From Nocardioides humi (GTDB lineage: Bacteria; Actinomycetota; Actinomycetes; Propionibacteriales; Nocardioidaceae): a DNA stretch of 64,000 nt. The position numbers and the translations under genes were made by a program. Below the pieces are notes generated by a model. The model searched no databases. It saw only the letters and a program-made list of their open reading frames with translations, and was not told the origin of the DNA. The DNA lies in NCBI RefSeq assembly GCF_006494775.1, contig NZ_CP041146.1, forward strand, positions 3,038,001 through 3,102,000, given 5' to 3'. Below, piece by piece: positions 27,766 through 41,042 of the stretch. Positions within the stretch are counted from its first letter, which is position 1; every line of letters begins with the position of its first letter.

Positions 27766-28676
27766 ATGCACATCGGACTCGTCGGACTCGGCAAGATGGG
27801 CGGCAACATGCGCACCCGGCTGCGCGACGCCGGCCACACCGTGGTCGGCTACGACCGCAACCCGGACCTCGCCGACGTCCCCAGCCTGGCTGCGATGGTC
27901 GAGGCGCTGCCGGCGCCGAAGGTCGTGTGGGTGATGGTGCCCGCCGGCGACCCGACCCGCTCGACGGTCGCCGAGCTCAAGGAGCTGCTCGGCGAGGGCG
28001 ACCTGGTCGTCGACGGCGGCAACTCCAAGTACACCGACGACGCGATCAACGCCGCGTCGCTGGCCGAGAAGGGCATCGGCTTCGTCGACTGCGGCGTGTC
28101 CGGCGGGGTGTGGGGCCTCGAGAACGGCTACGCCCTGATGTACGGCGGCGCGCCCGACGACATCGCGAAGGTGCAGCCGGCGTTCGACGCGCTCAAGCCC
28201 GAGGAGGGCGGCGCCGTGCACGCCGGCCCGACGCCCGGCGCCGGGCACTTCGCGAAGATGGTCCACAACGGCATCGAGTACGCCATGATGCAGGCCTACG
28301 CCGAGGGCTGGGAGCTGCTCGAGAAGGTCGACATCGTCGAGAACGTCCCGGCGATCTTCGACTCCTGGCGCCACGGCACCGTCATCCGCTCCTGGCTGCT
28401 CGACCTGCTCACCGAGGCGATCGAGGCCGACGAGCATCTCGAGCAGCTGCGCGGGTACGCCGACGACTCCGGTGAGGGCCGGTGGACCGTCCAGGCGGCG
28501 ATCGACAACGCCGTACCCCTGCACGTCATCGCGTCCTCGCTGTTCGCGCGGTTCACCTCGCGCCAGGACGACAGCCCCGCCATGAAGGCGATCGCGGCGA
28601 TGCGCAACCAGTTCGGCGGGCACGCCGTGCACACCGAGCCGCCCCCGGCGGCGAGGCCAACCCCGACGCGTCCTGA
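27766..28676 (+). CDS. gnd: 6-phosphogluconate dehydrogenase, decarboxylating (short type; frameshifted near its end)
   Basis: Oxidises and decarboxylates 6-phosphogluconate to ribulose-5-phosphate in the pentose phosphate pathway. The ~300-residue short (GndA-type) form has the dinucleotide motif IGLVGLGKMGGNMRTRLRDA, DGGNSKYTDDAINAA, the substrate motif CGVSGGVWGLENGY and the catalytic HNGIEYAMMQAY. After HTE the frame is lost at the C5 run 28642-28646. One added C gives the expected tail GGEANPDAS and a stop at 28674-28676, just before the terminator. Without correction the frame would run through the hairpin into antisense sequence, which is implausible. Confidence 0.9.
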
Positions 28677-28677
28677 C

Positions 28678-28744
28678 CACCGCGCCCCATGCGTTTTCGT
28701 CACGGAATCGCCGACAGGACGACGAAAACGCATGGGGCGCGGTG
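28678..28744. terminator. Perfect 24-bp bidirectional hairpin after gnd
   Basis: The arm at 28678-28701 (begins CACCGCGCCCCATGCGTTTT) and the arm at 28721-28744 are exact reverse complements over 24 bases, with a 19-base loop. It begins directly after the gnd stop and ends two bases before the stop of the convergent DUF2752 gene, so it serves both strands. Confidence 0.85.
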
Positions 28745-28746
28745 CT

Positions 28747-29157
28747 TCAGAGGGCGAGGATGGCCCGGACCAGCGCGAAGCCGAGCCAGGCGACGAGGAC
28801 GACGACCGCGAGCGGGTTGCGGACCAGCCGGTCGAGCGAGGGCGGTACGCCGCCGCGCAGCCGGGCCCGGACGACGGCGACGCCGAGCGCCAGCACGACC
28901 AGGGCGAGCAGCGGGCCGAAGGGGTGGGCGAGGAACGAGTCGCGCCACCAGCCGTGCGTGAGGTAGACCCAGGACCGGGTCAGGCCGCAGCCGGGGCACG
29001 GCAGCCCGGTGAGCCGGCGGAACGGGCAGATGACCGGCCCGTCCTCGATGTGGTCCGGCGAGAACAGGACGCTCGCGCCCAGCGCGACGACCCCGACGGC
29101 CGCGACCACCTCGGTGGTCGTCGGTCGCCGGGTCGCCGGCGCGTGGGTGCTGGACAT
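28747..29157 (-). CDS. DUF2752 family membrane protein
   Basis: A 136-residue small membrane protein. It has hydrophobic segments near residues 18-33 ([16 protein letters not shown]), 75-95 and 110-130. The family signature Cys motif is [20 protein letters not shown], with four residues typical of a CxxxxxxxxCPxCGxTR site. Function is unknown. It starts at ATG 29157, 16 bp after the TM2 gene stop, so the two are likely co-transcribed. Confidence 0.85.
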   Translation of the reverse strand: MSSTHAPATRRPTTTEVVAAVGVVALGASVLFSPDHIEDGPVICPFRRLTGLPCPGCGLTRSWVYLTHGWWRDSFLAHPFGPLLALVVLALGVAVVRARLRGGVPPSLDRLVRNPLAVVVLVAWLGFALVRAILAL

Positions 29158-29173
29158 GGGTGGGGCCGGGACG

Positions 29174-29701
29174 TCAGCGCAGCGGTCGGCCCTGCGCGTC
29201 GGGGATCTTGCGGAGCAGCACCAGCACCAGGTCGATGATCGACCACACGCCGAGGCCACCGCAGGTGAGCAGCTTGGCGACGCCGAGACCGGTGTAGCCG
29301 AGGAAGAAGCGGTCCACGCCGAAGCTGCCGAGCAGCCACGACAGCAGCACCGTGGTCAGCCACTCCTTGTCGGAGTAGAGGCCGGGCACGTCCTTGGCGA
29401 GCCCGTACTGCTGGCTGTCGGCCGTGCGGACGGCGGTGTCCGGCTTGATCTGCCCGGACACGGCCATCTGGGCGAGCTGGCCGAACTCGATCGGGCCCTG
29501 CTCCTGGCCGAGGTAGTTGATGAAGAACGGTCCGGTGACCGGAGGGCCGTACCCGGGCTGGCCGCCGGGGGCGCCGGTCGGCTGGTACGCGCCGTACGCC
29601 GGCTGGCCGTAGCCCGCGGGAGGCTGCTGGGGCGGGGGCTGCTGCGGCTGCTGCCCGTAGGGGTCGGGCGCGCCGTAGGGAGGGTTGGGTGGTTGCGTCA
29701 T
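29174..29701 (-). CDS. TM2 domain membrane protein with GYF_2-like domain
   Basis: A 175-residue protein in three parts. The N-terminus (1-58) is rich in Pro, Gln, Gly and Tyr. A small domain follows at ~60-105 ([20 protein letters not shown]), resembling the DUF4339/GYF_2 fold. A TM2 domain ends the protein (~112-175): [20 protein letters not shown], then [20 protein letters not shown], the two helices joined by the DRF turn. Function is unknown. It is divergent from recF with 99 bp between start codons. Confidence 0.87.
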   Translation of the reverse strand: MTQPPNPPYGAPDPYGQQPQQPPPQQPPAGYGQPAYGAYQPTGAPGGQPGYGPPVTGPFFINYLGQEQGPIEFGQLAQMAVSGQIKPDTAVRTADSQQYGLAKDVPGLYSDKEWLTTVLLSWLLGSFGVDRFFLGYTGLGVAKLLTCGGLGVWSIIDLVLVLLRKIPDAQGRPLR

Positions 29702-29800
29702 GCGGGTCAGCCTAGGGTTTTCGGGCGGGGTCCAAACCCCTCCCGCGCGTGCCGCATGGGGGAGAATCGTCACGATGCCGGGTCGAGGGAGGTGGAGGAC

Positions 29801-30922
29801 GTGCACGTCGCGCGGCTGAGCCTGCACGACTTCCGGTCGTACGCCGACGTCGACGTCGAGCTGGAGCCCGGCGTCACCGCCTTCGTCGGCCGCAACGGCC
29901 AGGGCAAGACCAACCTGGTCGAGGCCGTCGACTACCTCTCCCGGCTGTCCTCCCACCGGGTCGCCACCGACGCCCCGCTGATCCGGGCCGGCGCCGAGCA
30001 GGCGGTCGTCCGGGCGGCCGTCGTCCGCGAGGGCCGGACCGCCGTGCTCGAGGTCGAGCTCAACCCGGGTCGCGCGAATCGTGCCCGGATCAACCGCTCG
30101 CCGCTCTCCCGCGCCCGCGACCTCGCCGGCATCGTCCGCACCGTCGTGTTCAGCCCCGAGGACCTCGCCCTGGTCAAGGGAGATCCGGGCGGCCGGCGCC
30201 GGTTCCTCGACGACCTGCTGGTGCTGCGCACCCCGCGTTACGCCGGCGTCCTCGCCGACCACGAGCGGGTACTCAAGCAACGCAACACCCTGCTCAAGAC
30301 GCTGTACGCCGCCCGCGGGTCCAGTCGCGACGCGGCCCTCGCCACGCTCGCGGTGTGGGACGACCACCTGGTCGCGACCGGCACCGAGCTGCTCGCCGCC
30401 CGGCTCGCGCTGACCGCCGACCTGGCGCCGTACGTCGGGAAGGCGTACGAGGCGGTCGCCCGCGGCGCATCGCGGGACGACGCGCGGATCGAGTACCAGC
30501 CGACCGTGCCCGAGCCCACCGCCGAGGCCTTCCGGGCCGAGCTGGAGCGCCGCCAGTCCGACGAGATCGGGCGCGGGGTGACGCTCGTGGGACCCCACCG
30601 CGACGACCTGCTGCTCAGCCTCGGACCCGGCGACGACCAGCGGCTGCCGGTGCGCGGCTACGCCAGCCACGGGGAGTCGTGGTCCTTCGCGCTCGCGCTG
30701 CGGCTGGCGTCGTACGACCTGCTGCGGGCCGACGGCGACGACCCGATCCTGGTCCTCGACGACGTCTTCGCCGAGCTCGACGCCGACCGCCGGGTCCAGC
30801 TGGCCGGACTGGTCGCCGGCGCCGAGCAGGTCCTGGTCACCGCCGCGGTCGTCGAGGACGTGCCGGCCGAGCTGTCCGGCGCGACCTTCCACGTCGCCGG
30901 CGGGGAGGTGACCCGTGCCTGA
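29801..30922 (+). CDS. recF: DNA replication and repair protein RecF
   Basis: SMC-like ATPase that loads RecA at gaps. The 373-residue protein has Walker [21 protein letters not shown] (near residue 30), the ABC-type signature [16 protein letters not shown] and Walker [18 protein letters not shown]. The start GTG 29801 follows GGAGGTGGAGGAC. The last codons overlap the next gene by 8 bp. Confidence 0.96.
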   Translation: MHVARLSLHDFRSYADVDVELEPGVTAFVGRNGQGKTNLVEAVDYLSRLSSHRVATDAPLIRAGAEQAVVRAAVVREGRTAVLEVELNPGRANRARINRSPLSRARDLAGIVRTVVFSPEDLALVKGDPGGRRRFLDDLLVLRTPRYAGVLADHERVLKQRNTLLKTLYAARGSSRDAALATLAVWDDHLVATGTELLAARLALTADLAPYVGKAYEAVARGASRDDARIEYQPTVPEPTAEAFRAELERRQSDEIGRGVTLVGPHRDDLLLSLGPGDDQRLPVRGYASHGESWSFALALRLASYDLLRADGDDPILVLDDVFAELDADRRVQLAGLVAGAEQVLVTAAVVEDVPAELSGATFHVAGGEVTRA

Positions 30923-31493
30923 CCCGGAGGTCCCCGACGTCCCCGAGGAGGCCGGGGAGCACCGCCCCGACGGACTGGACCTCGCCCGGGCGCAGATGCT
31001 CGGCACCGCCGGATCGAGTACGACGCCCGCGCGGCCCCGCTCGCGGCGTACCTCCGACAAGGGCGGGCCCGGCACCGGCTTCCGGCGCCGCGGCAGCCGG
31101 GGCGACGCCCAGCTCAGCGGCGCCCACCCCGACGGCCGGGACCCGCAGGCGCTCACCTCGGAGCTCGGCAGGCTGATCGACGACCGCGGCTGGGCGCTCG
31201 ACCTGCAGGTGCGGGGCGTGTTCGCGCGGTGGACCGAGATCGTCGGCCCCGAGATCGGCGCCCACAGCACGCCGGAGTCGCTGACCGACGGCACCCTCGT
31301 GGTGCGCACCGACTCCACCGCGTGGGCGACCCAGCTCAAGCTGCTGGCCGCCACCGTCGTCAAGCGCCTCAACGAGGAGCTGGGCCGCGGGACGGTCACC
31401 GTGGTCGAGGTGCTCGGGCCGCACGCCCCGAGCTGGAAGCACGGCCGCCGCAGGGCGCCCGGCAGTCGCGGCCCGCGGGACACCTACGGCTGA
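30915..31493 (+). CDS. DUF721 (DciA-like) family protein
   Basis: A 192-residue protein. The N-terminal ~85 residues are charged and disordered-looking. The C-terminal part has the DUF721 pattern: [20 protein letters not shown], then [20 protein letters not shown] and a basic end. Related DciA proteins help load the replicative helicase, which fits a position between recF and gyrB. Whether the actinobacterial form does the same is inference. The GTG start overlaps recF. Confidence 0.85.
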   Translation: MPDPEVPDVPEEAGEHRPDGLDLARAQMLGTAGSSTTPARPRSRRTSDKGGPGTGFRRRGSRGDAQLSGAHPDGRDPQALTSELGRLIDDRGWALDLQVRGVFARWTEIVGPEIGAHSTPESLTDGTLVVRTDSTAWATQLKLLAATVVKRLNEELGRGTVTVVEVLGPHAPSWKHGRRRAPGSRGPRDTYG

Positions 31494-31718
31494 TCGGGAC
31501 GCCCGGCGACGTACGGGGACCCGTCCGCACCCCTGCGCGGCGCTCCGATCGCCGATTCTGAGCCGCCTGGGCCCACTTTTCGCCGGGAGATGTCCCCAGA
31601 CGGGGCCGCGGCGCGTGTCCTGAGGCCCCCAGACGGCTAGAATGGGTTATCGGCCGGGAACGCGTCTCGGGACGCCTGACTCGGCCGTCGCCATGCCTTC
31701 AAGTGAATGAGGTCCTGC

Positions 31719-33801
<2,083 letters not shown>

Positions 33802-33811
<10 letters not shown>

Positions 33812-33837
33812 GTCTCTAACGCATTCCCTAGATATCG
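33802..33837. promoter_or_regulatory. Palindrome in the gyrB-gyrA spacer
   Basis: CGATATCTAGG (33802-33812) and CCTAGATATCG (33827-33837) are perfect 11-base inverted repeats around a 14-base loop. They overlap the gyrB stop codon and lie 26 bp before the gyrA start. The element is AT-rich for this genome, with no T-tract, so it could be an operator, a processing site or a weak attenuator. Confidence 0.6.
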
Positions 33838-33862
33838 ATAGATCGAGCCAGAGAGAGCAATC

Positions 33863-36573
<2,711 letters not shown>

Positions 36574-36574
<1 letters not shown>

Positions 36575-37091
36575 TGACCGAGCGCGTCGAGGACACCGTG
36601 GTCCGGCCGGCGACCGCCGCCGGCCGCCCTGCCGGCGTACCCTCGGCGCCCGGCCCGTTCCCCCCGCCCCGGCCCCGGGCGCCGCCCCGGCCGCCCCCGG
36701 CGCCGCGGCTCGCGGCCGTACCCCGCGCCGCGCCCGCCTGCGGCTCACCCGGATCGACCCCTGGTCGGTCATGAAGACGTCGTTCCTGTTGTCCATCGCC
36801 TTCGCCGTCGTCACCGTGGTGTCGGTCGCGATGGTGTGGCAGGTCCTCGGCGCCGCCGGCGTCTGGGACTCGATCAACTCCACGATCCAGGAGGGCATCG
36901 GCGGCGAGGACGTCGCGTCCTTCCGGATCGAGGACTACGTCGGCACCAGCCGCGTGCTCGGGTTCACCATGCTCGTGGCCGCCATCGACGTCGTACTCAT
37001 CACGGCGGCGGCCACCCTCGTCGCCTTCCTCTACAACATGTCCGCCGCCCTCCTCGGCGGCGTCGAGATCACCCTCGCCGAGGACAACTGA
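36574..37091 (+). CDS. DUF3566 family membrane protein (frameshifted)
   Basis: Membrane protein that follows gyrA throughout actinobacteria (compare Rv0007 of M. tuberculosis). The Pro/Ala-rich N-terminus is read from ATG 36574. After the C6 run 36660-36665 the frame is lost, and adding one C there reconnects to ARLRLTRIDPWSVMKTSFLL, then a second helix LGFTMLVAAIDVVLITAAAT and AFLYNMSAALLGGVEITLAE. That gives ~172 residues with two membrane helices. Function is unknown; the gyrA link is conserved gene order. Confidence 0.88.
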
Positions 37092-37181
37092 GCTGGCGTT
37101 TTGTCGGCGCCTCGCCCGCTCCGGTAAGGTCTGTCCTCGGCTTGCTGCCGCGGGGCTTCCACCCAGAGCAGCGAGTCACCC

Positions 37182-37255
37182 GGGCCTATAGCTCAGACGG
37201 TTAGAGCACCACACTGATAATGTGGGGGTCAGAGGTTCAAGTCCTCTTAGGCCCA
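37182..37255 (+). tRNA. tRNA-Ile (GAT)
   Basis: A 74-nt cloverleaf. The acceptor arms GGGCCTA and TAGGCCC pair perfectly. The D-arm is GCTCAGACGGTTAGAGC. The anticodon loop CTGATAA inside CACA/TGTG gives GAT. The T-arm is AGAGGTTCAAGTCCTCT. The discriminator base is A and the genomic sequence continues with C rather than a full CCA. Confidence 0.96.
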
Positions 37256-37259
37256 CGGA

Positions 37260-37293
37260 AAGCCCCGGCTGCGTACATCGCGGACCGGGGCTT
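37260..37293 (+). terminator. Hairpin after tRNA-Ile
   Basis: AAGCCCCGG (37260-37268) pairs with CCGGGGCTT (37285-37293), a 9-bp stem, followed by CTTCG. It may end or process the tRNA-Ile transcript ahead of the DLW-39 gene. Confidence 0.6.
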
Positions 37294-37313
37294 CTTCGAA
37301 GGAGGAGCAGATC

Positions 37314-37439
37314 ATGAAGAAGGTTCTTCTCGCCGTCTTCGGCGTGGTCGGCATCGTCATCGCCGGCAAGAAGCTCCAGGAGAGCAGGGCCGAACAGGCC
37401 CTGTGGGCCGAGGCCACCGACACCCTCCCTAAGAACTGA
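37314..37439 (+). CDS. DLW-39 family protein
   Basis: A 41-residue actinobacterial small protein: an N-terminal membrane segment (KKVLLAVFGVVGIVIAGKKL) followed by the family motif, here ALWAEATD in place of the usual DLWAEATD. It starts at ATG 37314 after GAAGGAGGAGC, an ideal ribosome binding site. Its position between tRNA-Ile and tRNA-Ala is conserved. Function is unknown. Confidence 0.88.
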   Translation: MKKVLLAVFGVVGIVIAGKKLQESRAEQALWAEATDTLPKN

Positions 37440-37466
37440 ATCGACCGCTCGGGCTCGCCCGAGTGA

Positions 37467-37539
37467 GGGGCCTTGGCGCAATTGGTAGCGCACCTGCTTT
37501 GCAAGCAGGGGGTTGCGAGTTCGAGTCTCGTAGGCTCCA
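37467..37539 (+). tRNA. tRNA-Ala (TGC)
   Basis: A 73-nt cloverleaf. The acceptor arms GGGGCCT and AGGCTCC pair with one G-T. The anticodon stem-loop CCTGC-TTTGCAA-GCAGG gives TGC. The T-arm is TGCGAGTTCGAGTCTCGTA. The sequence continues CCA at 37540-37542, so CCA is genomically encoded. The accessory island starts right after it, as is common for tRNA integration sites. Confidence 0.97.
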
Positions 37540-37543
37540 CCAG

Positions 37544-37571
37544 AGAAACCGCAGGTCAGCCTGCGGTTTCT
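37544..37571 (+). terminator. Terminator after tRNA-Ala
   Basis: AGAAACCGCAGG (37544-37555) and CCTGCGGTTTCT (37560-37571) form a perfect 12-bp stem with loop TCAG, followed by TTCATTTC. It is a rho-independent terminator of the tRNA transcript and marks the last recognisable backbone element. Confidence 0.85.
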
Positions 37572-37874
37572 TTCATTTCAAGAGTGCTCTGGTTCGGTTC
37601 GAGTCCGGGCGCTAGGGGGACTGTAGGGGGAAGGAAGCGGAGGCGGCACCGAGGATCGCCTCCCGGAAGGGAGCAGGGCGCACGAGGCCAGGAAACAGCT
37701 GGGAGCCCGTCTCGAGCTGCCACGTCGAAGGGGACTGCTCGCGAGCGCCGCGTGTATTGCACTCCGCCCCCGACGAGCACTTTGGGGCATGGCTTCAGGG
37801 CTGGGGTGTGGTGCGGGCTCCCCTTTGCTCGATCCCGTCCAAATCGTCGGGCGTCGTCACTAAGGTCTACTGAT
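37572..37874. other. Gap between tRNA-Ala and the DISARM operon
   Basis: About 300 bp without a convincing gene. The sequence near 37592-37606 (GGTTCGAGTCCGGGC) resembles a tRNA T-arm but no cloverleaf surrounds it, so it may be a fragment left by integration. A promoter for the DISARM operon must lie here, but no clear -35/-10 pair is visible. Confidence 0.5.
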
Positions 37875-40800
37875 GTGACAGAAGTTGTGATTCCGCGCGC
37901 CGCCGCCCTGCCCGAAGTCGGACAGATCGTGACCGTGCGTGGAGCCAACTGGGCGGTCGTCGACGTGCAGCAGCAGGGCCTTGGGCGCAGCACTGCGGAC
38001 GACGCCTCCGCGCAGCTGCAGCACGCTGTCACCCTTCAGTCGGTCCAAGAGGACCGGCTTGGACACGAGCTTCGAGTGGTGTGGGAGCTCGAGCAGGGGC
38101 GGAGCGCGTCGGCACATCGCGGCCTGCCCGATGAGCTCGACCCTGAGAAGTTCGACGACCCCAACAGGCTCGCCGCATTCATCGATGCCCTGCGTTGGGG
38201 TGCGATCACCAGCGCTGACGATGGCACCGTCCAAGCCCCGTTCCGCAGTGGCGCCAACGTCGAGCCCTACCAGCTCACCCCACTCAAGCGAGCCCTGGCC
38301 AGCCCCCGCGCCAACCTGCTGCTCGCCGACGATGTCGGCCTCGGGAAAACGATCGAGGCGGGTCTGGTGATCCAGGAGCTCCTCCTGCGGCACCGCGCGC
38401 GCACCGTGATTGTGGTGTGTCCTGCCGGCTTGGTCTTCAAGTGGCAGGACGAGATGCAGGAGAAGTTCGGCCTCGACTTCACAGTCGTCAACTCGGACAC
38501 GATGAAGGAGGTACGCCGATCCCACGGAGTGCACGCGAACCCGTTCACTCTCTTCCCACGGATCATCGTCTCGATGGCCTGGTTGCCGGGACAGCGTGCC
38601 CAGCGTCAGCTGCGCGACGCGTTCGCCGGCAGTATCCATCGATTCGCCTTCGACATCCTCGTCGTCGACGAGGCACACCACATTGCGCCGAGCAGTCCCG
38701 TGCGCACTGACAAGGTGGGACAAGAGCGTCGTGGCTACGCGGTTGACTCGCAGCGCACTCGGGCCGTTCGCGAGATCGCCGAGCGCTCCGAACACCGCCT
38801 CTTCCTCAGCGCTACGCCGCACAACGGTTATACAGAGTCCTTCACGGCGCTGCTCGAGATGATCGATCCGCAGCGTTTCGTCCGTGGCAACAAGATCGAC
38901 CCGGCTGCCCTTGAAGAGGTCGCAGTACGCCGCCTCAAACTAGACCTCAAGGAGGCGAAGGGCTTCGTCGACCGCAAGGTCAGCCAGCTGCCCTACACCC
39001 CGTCCGCCGATGAGTCGACGGCCTACGACCGACTGCTCGCCTTCACCCAGCGTCGCGACAAGGCGGTCGCGGCGGACGGCGGAAGCCGGTCAGCCCGTGA
39101 CATGGCGACGCTGCTGTTGAAGAAGCGTTTCTTCTCGTCACCGGTGGCGTTCGCCCGCACCGTCGATGTCTACCGCGACACCCGGACCAGAGGACTGGAT
39201 GTCGACTTCGACCTCGACTACGACGAGATCTTCGGCCCGGACGCGGACGAGCTAGAGGAGGGCAAGACCGACCAGCCTGAGCTAGAGGCCCTCCGCGAAG
39301 CAAAGAGCTCGTTGCCGCCGCTCACGGACGCCGACGTCGAGGACCTCGACTGGCTCAGCGACTGGGGTCACCGCTTTGAAGGCCGACCCGACTCCCGGCT
39401 CGAAGCATTGCTCTCCTACATCGAGGGCACCCTTCGTTCGCATGGCGACTGGAACAACGAGCGCCTGGTGGTCTTCACGGAGTACGTCGACACCCTCCGC
39501 TGGATCCGTGACATCCTCCGCCAACAGGGCTTCGAAGACGAGCGCATCGAGATCATCGAAGGCAGCACAGATGCTGAGACCCGTGAACTCATCCGCGCTC
39601 GATTCAACGAGAGACCGGCCAAGACCCCCGTCCGGATCCTGCTGGCGACCGACGCAGCAGGGGAGGGGATCGACCTCCAGAACCACTGCCACCGACTCGT
39701 CAACTTCGACATTCCGTTCAACCCAAACCGCCTCGAGCAGCGGATCGGCCGCGTAGACAGGTATGGGCAGACCAACGCCCCTGACATTCGCCACTTCGCG
39801 CCGGTCATGGGAGGGGAATCGGCTCTCAGCAAGGACGTGGATCTGCTCGCGCGAGTGGCACTCAAGATCGACCAGATCATGCGAGACCTGGGTTCGGCGA
39901 ACGAGATCATCGCCCCCGATCTGCAGCGCCAGTTCGGCGGCGACGTGATCAAGAGCCGCCGAGCCCAGGCGGAGAAGGACCCGATCGCCGGCATGATGAG
40001 CGGCGAGAAGGTGCTCAACGCCGAGTTGGCCCGCCTGGAGCAGAACCTCTCTGAGAGTCGTGAGCGGCTTCACCTGCGCCCTGAGAACCTTCAGCGCGTT
40101 GTCGAGACGGCGTTCGAGCTCAACCACCTCCCGCCTCTCGAGCTGGTCGGTTCCGAAGACAGCGACGTGCCCGTGTTCCAGCTGCCGAACCTCGACAACT
40201 CCTGGGAGCAGGTCACACGAGGCCTCTACACACGGCTCGATCAGAACAAGCCGCGGCCGATCGCGTTCGATCCCAAGGTGCTGACCGAGGACCCGAACGT
40301 CGTCTACATGCACCTGGGATCGCCGCTTCTCCAGCGGGCCACGAGAAGGCTCCGCTCAGCGCTGTGGGGCGGGGACCGCTCATTGGAGCGGGTTGCCGCC
40401 ACGGTCGTGCCCGGGCTCGAGGAGTCGTACGCCGTCGCGGTGACTCGACTCGTTCTGGTCGGTCGCGCCGGCCTGCGCCTCCATGAGGAGGTGTTCCTAG
40501 CAGGCACGCGGCTCGCCCGCCGGCAAGCGGTGGGCGAACAGCGTGCGGAGCTGCTCTTGGAGTCGGCACTCGACCGCGCAGCTCTCAAGACTGTTCCGGC
40601 GCAGATCGCGGCGCAGATTGCGGCCGCCTGGAACACCGCTGGAGACCACGGACTCCGTGCCCGCGTCCAGCAGGCGGTTGAGGACCGCGCCCAGCGGCGC
40701 CGGAGGGATGTCGAAGGCCACCTCGCCGAACGCAAGGAAACAGACCGGTCCCGAGTGAACGAGATCTTCGACCGGTTCGCGCAGACCCTGCGCGACGCGC

Positions 40801-41042
40801 TCAGTGAGGCAGAAGCGCTGGAAGGCGACCCCCAGCTCGGCCTCTTCGACGACGAGCGTCGCCAGAGTGAACGCGACCTTCGAGAGATCCGGCGCCGCAT
40901 CGACGCGCTGGACGAGGAACGGGAGCGCGAACTCGCTGCCGTCGAGGCCCGCTTCGACGACATCCGCACCTGGGAGTTCCCCGCAGCAGTGATCTTCGCC
41001 CTCGCACCGCGCGACTTGGGGAACGGATTGGCGATTCGATGA
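37875..41042 (+). CDS. drmD: DISARM SNF2-like helicase DrmD
   Basis: A 1055-residue superfamily 2 helicase of the SNF2/RapA type. Walker A is LADDVGLGKTIEAGLVIQEL (GLGKT at 155-159). Motif II is VVDEAHHIA (DEAH at 265-268). Motif III is LFLSATPHNG. The second RecA domain shows LLATDAAGEGIDLQNHCHRL and ends with RIGRVDRYGQ. The C-terminal ~200 residues are helical and charged, with a coiled-coil-like Glu/Arg-rich end. DrmD with an adenine methylase defines class 1 DISARM. It starts at GTG 37875 with no strong ribosome binding site. Its stop overlaps drmMI (ATGA). Lower GC than the ori genes suggests acquisition. Confidence 0.9.
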   Translation: MTEVVIPRAAALPEVGQIVTVRGANWAVVDVQQQGLGRSTADDASAQLQHAVTLQSVQEDRLGHELRVVWELEQGRSASAHRGLPDELDPEKFDDPNRLAAFIDALRWGAITSADDGTVQAPFRSGANVEPYQLTPLKRALASPRANLLLADDVGLGKTIEAGLVIQELLLRHRARTVIVVCPAGLVFKWQDEMQEKFGLDFTVVNSDTMKEVRRSHGVHANPFTLFPRIIVSMAWLPGQRAQRQLRDAFAGSIHRFAFDILVVDEAHHIAPSSPVRTDKVGQERRGYAVDSQRTRAVREIAERSEHRLFLSATPHNGYTESFTALLEMIDPQRFVRGNKIDPAALEEVAVRRLKLDLKEAKGFVDRKVSQLPYTPSADESTAYDRLLAFTQRRDKAVAADGGSRSARDMATLLLKKRFFSSPVAFARTVDVYRDTRTRGLDVDFDLDYDEIFGPDADELEEGKTDQPELEALREAKSSLPPLTDADVEDLDWLSDWGHRFEGRPDSRLEALLSYIEGTLRSHGDWNNERLVVFTEYVDTLRWIRDILRQQGFEDERIEIIEGSTDAETRELIRARFNERPAKTPVRILLATDAAGEGIDLQNHCHRLVNFDIPFNPNRLEQRIGRVDRYGQTNAPDIRHFAPVMGGESALSKDVDLLARVALKIDQIMRDLGSANEIIAPDLQRQFGGDVIKSRRAQAEKDPIAGMMSGEKVLNAELARLEQNLSESRERLHLRPENLQRVVETAFELNHLPPLELVGSEDSDVPVFQLPNLDNSWEQVTRGLYTRLDQNKPRPIAFDPKVLTEDPNVVYMHLGSPLLQRATRRLRSALWGGDRSLERVAATVVPGLEESYAVAVTRLVLVGRAGLRLHEEVFLAGTRLARRQAVGEQRAELLLESALDRAALKTVPAQIAAQIAAAWNTAGDHGLRARVQQAVEDRAQRRRRDVEGHLAERKETDRSRVNEIFDRFAQTLRDALSEAEALEGDPQLGLFDDERRQSERDLREIRRRIDALDEERERELAAVEARFDDIRTWEFPAAVIFALAPRDLGNGLAIR

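Noticed and set aside
28677..29238. Reading gnd through to a 491-residue protein
   Set aside because: The extra sequence crosses the terminator hairpin and is antisense to DUF2752 and TM2 genes; the short Gnd family ends where the other frame stops.
37590..37610. A third tRNA after tRNA-Ala
   Set aside because: Only a T-arm-like stretch is present; no acceptor, D or anticodon arm can be folded around it.
37473..37874. Upstream extension of drmD from within tRNA-Ala
   Set aside because: It would translate the tRNA and its terminator; the helicase similarity starts after GTG 37875.
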